DNA of 64,000 nt from Spiribacter sp. 1M189 (lineage in GTDB: Bacteria; Pseudomonadota; Gammaproteobacteria; Nitrococcales; Nitrococcaceae): positions 992,001-1,056,000 of the forward strand of contig NZ_JBAKFF010000001.1 of assembly GCF_040838345.1 (NCBI RefSeq). The letters are read 5' to 3'. Position 1 is the first letter of the stretch, and every line of letters starts with the position of its first letter. Shown in pieces: positions 60,116-64,000 of the stretch. A model generated the notes under the pieces. The model had not been told where the DNA came from and searched no databases. It was given only the letters and a program-made list of their open reading frames with translations. The translations under genes were made by a program, and so were the position numbers.

Positions 60116-60727
60116 TTATGAGTCGGTTTCGCGTTCGCTCGGCATCTGCACAAGGCGCAGGCGGTCGGCCTTGCGGGTGCGGACCTGTGCCGAGATATCC
60201 TGGTGCTTGGTTCCCGCTCGACGGCGATGCGTGAGCATGATCGCGGCGATGATGGCCAGTAGCAGGACGATCGCCGCGAGCTCGAACGGATAGACGTAAA
60301 CCGTGTAGAGGACACTGCCCAGCAGTCGTATGTTGTTCGACTCAGCGGCGCCCCCTGCCGCCTCCGCGGGTGGCCCGCCGATATCGACCACGCCGGCACC
60401 GATCACCAGCAGCATCTCCAGCACCATGACGAGGCCCACCAACGCGCCAATGGGCAGATAGCGCGCGAAGCCCTCCCGCATCACCGACAGATTGATATCA
60501 AGCATCATCACCACGAACAGGAACAGCACCATGACCGCGCCGACGTAGACCAGAATCAGCGCAATGCCCAGGAACTCCGCTTCCGCCAGCAGCCATAGCG
60601 CCGCACTGGTGAAAAACGCCAGCACCAGCGCGAGTGCCGAGTGCACCGGATTACGCGAGGTAATCACCAGTGTCGCCGCGAGCAGCAGGATCGCTGCGAA
60701 GACGTAGAAGATGACTTTTTCGATCAC
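60116..60727 (-). CDS. nuoJ: NADH-quinone oxidoreductase subunit J
   Basis: Five-helix membrane subunit of 203 residues. The TM3 pi-bulge segment [18 protein letters not shown] is present. The start is GTG. The hydrophilic C-terminal extension (after about 165; [19 protein letters not shown]) is usual for this subgroup. Confidence 0.95.
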   Translation of the reverse strand: MIEKVIFYVFAAILLLAATLVITSRNPVHSALALVLAFFTSAALWLLAEAEFLGIALILVYVGAVMVLFLFVVMMLDINLSVMREGFARYLPIGALVGLVMVLEMLLVIGAGVVDIGGPPAEAAGGAAESNNIRLLGSVLYTVYVYPFELAAIVLLLAIIAAIMLTHRRRAGTKHQDISAQVRTRKADRLRLVQMPSERETDS

Positions 60728-60750
60728 GTGCTGCCCCCAGCCCCCTGCGC

Positions 60751-61239
60751 TTACCGGTACGGCGCGTCTGCTGCCCGATCCTCGGCCAGCTGCGCCTCGT
60801 ACTTCTCGCCCAGCGCCAGGAGCTCATCCTTGGGAATGATCTGCTCACCACGCCGCTCGAAATGATATTCGTGGATCCGCGTCTCGACGATCGAGTCCAC
60901 CGGGCAGGACTCCTCGCAGAAACCGCAGTAGATGCACTTGAACAGGTCGATGTCGTATCGCGTGGTGCGGCGGGTGCCGTCCTCGCGTTGCTCCGACTCG
61001 ATGGTGATCGCGAGCGCGGGACAGACCGCCTCGCAGAGTTTGCAGGCGATGCAGCGCTCCTCGCCATTGGGATAGCGACGCAGCGCATGAAGCCCGCGGA
61101 AGCGCGGCGACTGCGGCGCCTTCTCTTCCGGATACTCAAGCGTGTATTTCGACTCGAACAGATGCCGCCCGGTAAGCCGCATACCCTTGAGCAGCTCGGT
61201 GAGCATGAACGTGCCGAAGAATTCCTTAACTGCCTGCAT
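60751..61239 (-). CDS. nuoI: NADH-quinone oxidoreductase subunit I (2x 4Fe-4S)
   Basis: Carries clusters N6a and N6b linking the peripheral arm to the quinone site. The 162-residue protein has two CxxCxxCxxxCP motifs: [12 protein letters not shown] and [12 protein letters not shown]. The ATG at 61239 (MQAVKEFF) was preferred to a TTG two codons upstream because it gives the standard length. Confidence 0.97.
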   Translation of the reverse strand: MQAVKEFFGTFMLTELLKGMRLTGRHLFESKYTLEYPEEKAPQSPRFRGLHALRRYPNGEERCIACKLCEAVCPALAITIESEQREDGTRRTTRYDIDLFKCIYCGFCEESCPVDSIVETRIHEYHFERRGEQIIPKDELLALGEKYEAQLAEDRAADAPYR

Positions 61240-61253
61240 CGTCAATTACCTGC

Positions 61254-62276
61254 TCATGAAAACCATGGTCCGATTTCGGCCAGAATCATGCCTGCCACGA
61301 CAATCAGCCATACCACTGTAACGGGGATCAGCACCTTCCAGCCGAGGCGCATGATCTGGTCATAGCGATATCGAGGGAAAGTGCCCCGGAACCAGATGTA
61401 GAGAAACAGGAAAAAACAGACCTTGAGTGCGAACCAGACGAGCCCCGGCACCCAGCTGAACAGCGGGCCCAGAAGCGGGATCCCGTGAAATGGCGAATAC
61501 CAACCACCAAGGAACATGATCGCCGCCAGACCGGAGATCAGGATCATGTTCGCGTACTCGGCGAGGAAGAAAATCGCAAACGCCATGCCCGAGTATTCGA
61601 CGTGGAAGCCGGCGACGATCTCGGATTCACCTTCCGCCACGTCGAATGGCAATCGGTTGGTCTCTGCCACCCCGGAAATCCAATAGACGATGAACAGCGG
61701 CAGCAGCGGCAGCCAGAACCAGTTCCAGATCGGCCCTTCCTGGGCCCGGACGATGTCGCCCATGTTGAGGCTGCCAGCGGCCATCAAGACGCCCACTAGC
61801 GCAAAACCCATGGCGATTTCGTAGGAAACCACCTGCGCCCCGGCCCGAAGTGCACCGAGGAGCGCATATTTCGAGTTGGAGGCCCAGCCCGCCAGGATGA
61901 TCCCGTAGACGCCCATCGACGTCATCGCCAGGACGTAGAGCAGGCCGGCGTTGATGTCGGCGATCACCAGCCCATCGCCCACTGGCAGGACCGCCCATGC
62001 CGCGAGCGCGGGCATGATCGAGAGCATGGGCGCCAGCACAAAGAGGAAGCGGTTGGCGTTCTGCGGCAGCACGACTTCCTTCATGAGCAGCTTGAGCGCG
62101 TCGGCGATGGGCTGCAGCAGCCCGTGCCATCCAACCCGGTTCGGACCGCGGCGCAGCTGCATGGAACTGATGACCTTGCGCTCGGCGTAGGTCATGTAGG
62201 CCACCGCCACGAACAGCGGCACGATGAGTGCCACGATCTTGGCCACGATCCAGCTGAGTTCGATCAATGCGCTCAT
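61254..62276 (-). CDS. nuoH: NADH-quinone oxidoreductase subunit H
   Basis: Quinone-site membrane subunit, 340 residues, eight helices. Motifs: [20 protein letters not shown] (quinone-channel loop), [34 protein letters not shown] and [20 protein letters not shown]. The ATG at 62276 (MSALIELSW) overlaps the nuoG stop by four bases, which decides it against a longer frame. Confidence 0.97.
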   Translation of the reverse strand: MSALIELSWIVAKIVALIVPLFVAVAYMTYAERKVISSMQLRRGPNRVGWHGLLQPIADALKLLMKEVVLPQNANRFLFVLAPMLSIMPALAAWAVLPVGDGLVIADINAGLLYVLAMTSMGVYGIILAGWASNSKYALLGALRAGAQVVSYEIAMGFALVGVLMAAGSLNMGDIVRAQEGPIWNWFWLPLLPLFIVYWISGVAETNRLPFDVAEGESEIVAGFHVEYSGMAFAIFFLAEYANMILISGLAAIMFLGGWYSPFHGIPLLGPLFSWVPGLVWFALKVCFFLFLYIWFRGTFPRYRYDQIMRLGWKVLIPVTVVWLIVVAGMILAEIGPWFS

Positions 62277-64000
62277 GCACTGTCTCCGGAGGCGCTGACT
62301 TCCACCGGCCCGATCAGCGCGCCGAGTCCCTCGCTGCCTGCAACACCCGCGGGGATCCACACACTGCCCGCCGGCACCGCCTCGCTGAGCTCGAGCGGCA
62401 TGGAACGGGTGACGCCCCCCTGGGTGACGCGCACCTGCCCGGTGGAGTCCAGCCGCAGGCGCGCCGCATCACTCGGGTTCATGGTTGCCGTGACCGGCGC
62501 GGCATGGTCGGTGGCCTGCAGCGAGTCGGCATGGCGGGTGAGCGGATCGACTCCGAACATCGCCGCCTGCCCGATCCGCATCAGCTCCGTCTCGGTGATC
62601 GGCGAGGCCTTCACGGGGTTCGTGGGTCGACCGGCGACAACCTCACCGGCGATCGACTGGACCTCATGATGAATCTCATCCGGTGCCTGATACTCGAAGC
62701 CGTCGAGCTCAAGCACGTTGGCGAGCACACGCAGGAGCCGCCAGGCGGGCCTTGCCTCACCCTGCGGCTGACCGACTCCGGCGAAGGTCTGCCAGCGCCC
62801 CTCGGCGTTGACCAGCGTTCCCGCCGTCTCCCCCAGTGCCGCGATGGGCAGCAGGACGTCGGCGTTCTGCCGCAGCGCCGGCGAATCATGAGTCGCCAGT
62901 GCGATCACCGTCTCCGCCGCGCCCAATGCCCTGGTGGCCGCCGCCGCATCAATCAGATCGTGCTCCGGCTCGATGCCCATGAGCAGGTAGGCCTTGCGCG
63001 GGTCCGCCACCATGGCGGCCGCGTCCAGCCCGGCCGCAGCCGCGCCATCGACACGGCGCCCGGGCAATGCCCCGGCGAGCCACGCGCCCGCCGCATTGGC
63101 GCCATTGGTGAGCTCGCCATAGGCGGCTCCCGTCATTCCAGTGATCACAGCCGCCAGGTGACGCAGCTCCGCCCCCGCGGGATGCGCCTCGGCCAGGCCG
63201 CCAAGCAGCACGGCACACCGTCCTTCTCCGCAGAGGCCGGCCGCGATGGCTTGCGCCTCGGCCCCGGGCGCCTCGTCGCCGAGCCAACCGGCAATCTCTT
63301 CCGGCTCGTCGACCCCCTTGCCTCGGGCAACCGCTCGGGCGACAGCGGCGAGTGCCGCCGGCATCTGTGCTGCCGTTACCACCTGCTCGGCCGCCAGATC
63401 GATATTCCAGTCAAACGCGCGGGGGTTGAGCGCCATGATCCGGCCACCGGCTTTCGCCGCCTTGCGCAGGCGGTGGTTGATCAGCGGCTGCTCATGGCGG
63501 GGGTATGCGCCGATGACGAGCGCGGCATCAAGCTGCTCAAGGTCGGCCACCGGCATCTGCAGGCCCGGGTATCCCGTGGCTTCGACGCCGTCGCGGAAAT
63601 CAGCCCGACGCAGCCGGCTGTCGATGTTGTCACTACCAAGTGCCCGCATGATCCGCCCGAGGAGGTACATTTCCTCCAGGGTGGAGGATGGCGAGAGCAA
63701 TGCCCCGAGGGCCTCCGGGCCGTGCTGGTCAACGACCTCGCGCAGCGCGTTGGCAACTTTCTCGATAGCGGTCTGCCAGTCGACACTGTGCCATTCGCCA
63801 TTCTCCCGAATCTGCGGCGAGAGGAGGCGCTCGGCGCTGTAGACGCCCTCGTAGGAGAATCGGTCCCGATCGCTGATCCAGCACTCGTTGACCGCCTCAT
63901 TGTCCCGCGGGACGACCCGCTTGATCGTACCCCGGACCTGATGGAGATCGATGTTGGAGCCGAGGCAGTCATGCGGCGCAATGCTCGCATGGCTGAGCAT
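62273..64000 (-). CDS. nuoG: NADH-quinone oxidoreductase subunit G, 5' end cut by window edge
   Basis: Peripheral-arm iron-sulfur subunit. About 576 codons of the molybdopterin-oxidoreductase-like C-terminal part are visible: [20 protein letters not shown] at the left, then [32 protein letters not shown] and a C-terminal MopB-like beta domain. The N-terminal Fe-S region (2Fe-2S and 4Fe-4S ligands) is outside the window. The coding frame is open to the window end, so the true start is beyond it. The many Ala/Gly/Asp/Glu residues in the middle part (about 215-330) are typical of the loosely conserved NuoG MopB domain. Confidence 0.95.
   Translation of the reverse strand: MLSHASIAPHDCLGSNIDLHQVRGTIKRVVPRDNEAVNECWISDRDRFSYEGVYSAERLLSPQIRENGEWHSVDWQTAIEKVANALREVVDQHGPEALGALLSPSSTLEEMYLLGRIMRALGSDNIDSRLRRADFRDGVEATGYPGLQMPVADLEQLDAALVIGAYPRHEQPLINHRLRKAAKAGGRIMALNPRAFDWNIDLAAEQVVTAAQMPAALAAVARAVARGKGVDEPEEIAGWLGDEAPGAEAQAIAAGLCGEGRCAVLLGGLAEAHPAGAELRHLAAVITGMTGAAYGELTNGANAAGAWLAGALPGRRVDGAAAAGLDAAAMVADPRKAYLLMGIEPEHDLIDAAAATRALGAAETVIALATHDSPALRQNADVLLPIAALGETAGTLVNAEGRWQTFAGVGQPQGEARPAWRLLRVLANVLELDGFEYQAPDEIHHEVQSIAGEVVAGRPTNPVKASPITETELMRIGQAAMFGVDPLTRHADSLQATDHAAPVTATMNPSDAARLRLDSTGQVRVTQGGVTRSMPLELSEAVPAGSVWIPAGVAGSEGLGALIGPVEVSASGDSA

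Overview
The window is high-GC, gene-dense proteobacterial chromosome with no insertion sequence, prophage, CRISPR array or transfer signature. Gene content and order are gammaproteobacterial: gyrA-serC-serA-pheA-tyrA-aroA-cmk; ubiG-mupP-like-yciK; gluQRS-small protein-cbrA-cbrB; initiator tRNA-rimP-nusA-infB-rbfA-truB-rpsO-pnp; and nuoG to nuoN. The mix of Pseudomonas-like arrangements, a DUF4212/VC_2705-type symporter and rather acidic proteins would fit a halophilic or marine member of the Ectothiorhodospiraceae (Spiribacter/Alkalilimnicola-like). That placement is inference from gene content; no rRNA is present to confirm it.

Left part (1-31 kb). A minus-strand serine/aromatic 'supraoperon' (gyrA separately promoted, then serC, serA, pheA, tyrA, aroA, cmk) is followed by ppiA and, divergently, ubiG, a MupP-like phosphatase, a phytoene-synthase-like pseudoenzyme resembling the complex I assembly factor NDUFAF6, and yciK. 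Next come a PEBP protein, an endonuclease III-like glycosylase, a tightly overlapped rluB-scpB-scpA-trpS block, a YciO protein, yciI-bolA-PpiC, and ligA-zipA-smc. At 26-30 kb an AcoR-like sigma-54 activator is divergent from an aldehyde dehydrogenase and a DUF779 protein. The intergenic region carries a perfect 7+3+7 palindrome next to the regulator and a near-consensus -24/-12 promoter before the dehydrogenase.

Middle part (31-46 kb). This is a carbon/acetate block: aminotransferase, gluQRS, a 64-residue membrane protein, the transporter-kinase CbrA, the NtrC-type regulator CbrB, acetyl-CoA synthetase, a two-subunit Na+/solute symporter, a cNMP/CBS/nucleotidyltransferase-like protein (DUF294), a receiver protein, and a degenerate sensor-kinase/DnaQ-exonuclease fusion broken by a -1 frameshift. 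A 15-bp palindrome of the type GTTACC-NTT-GGTAAC recurs at three promoter/leader positions (before the small protein-cbrAB, before acsA, and before the symporter), suggesting one regulon.

Right part (46-64 kb). A minus-strand translation/RNA operon (initiator tRNA, two terminators, rimP, nusA, infB, rbfA, truB, rpsO, pnp) lies downstream of nuoG(partial)HIJKLMN and a DUF2818 gene. The tRNA has its own sigma-70 promoter and an unusual U1-U72 mismatch. No gene-free stretch exceeds 300 bases; the longest (38832-39089 and 28022-28234) are regulatory regions described below.
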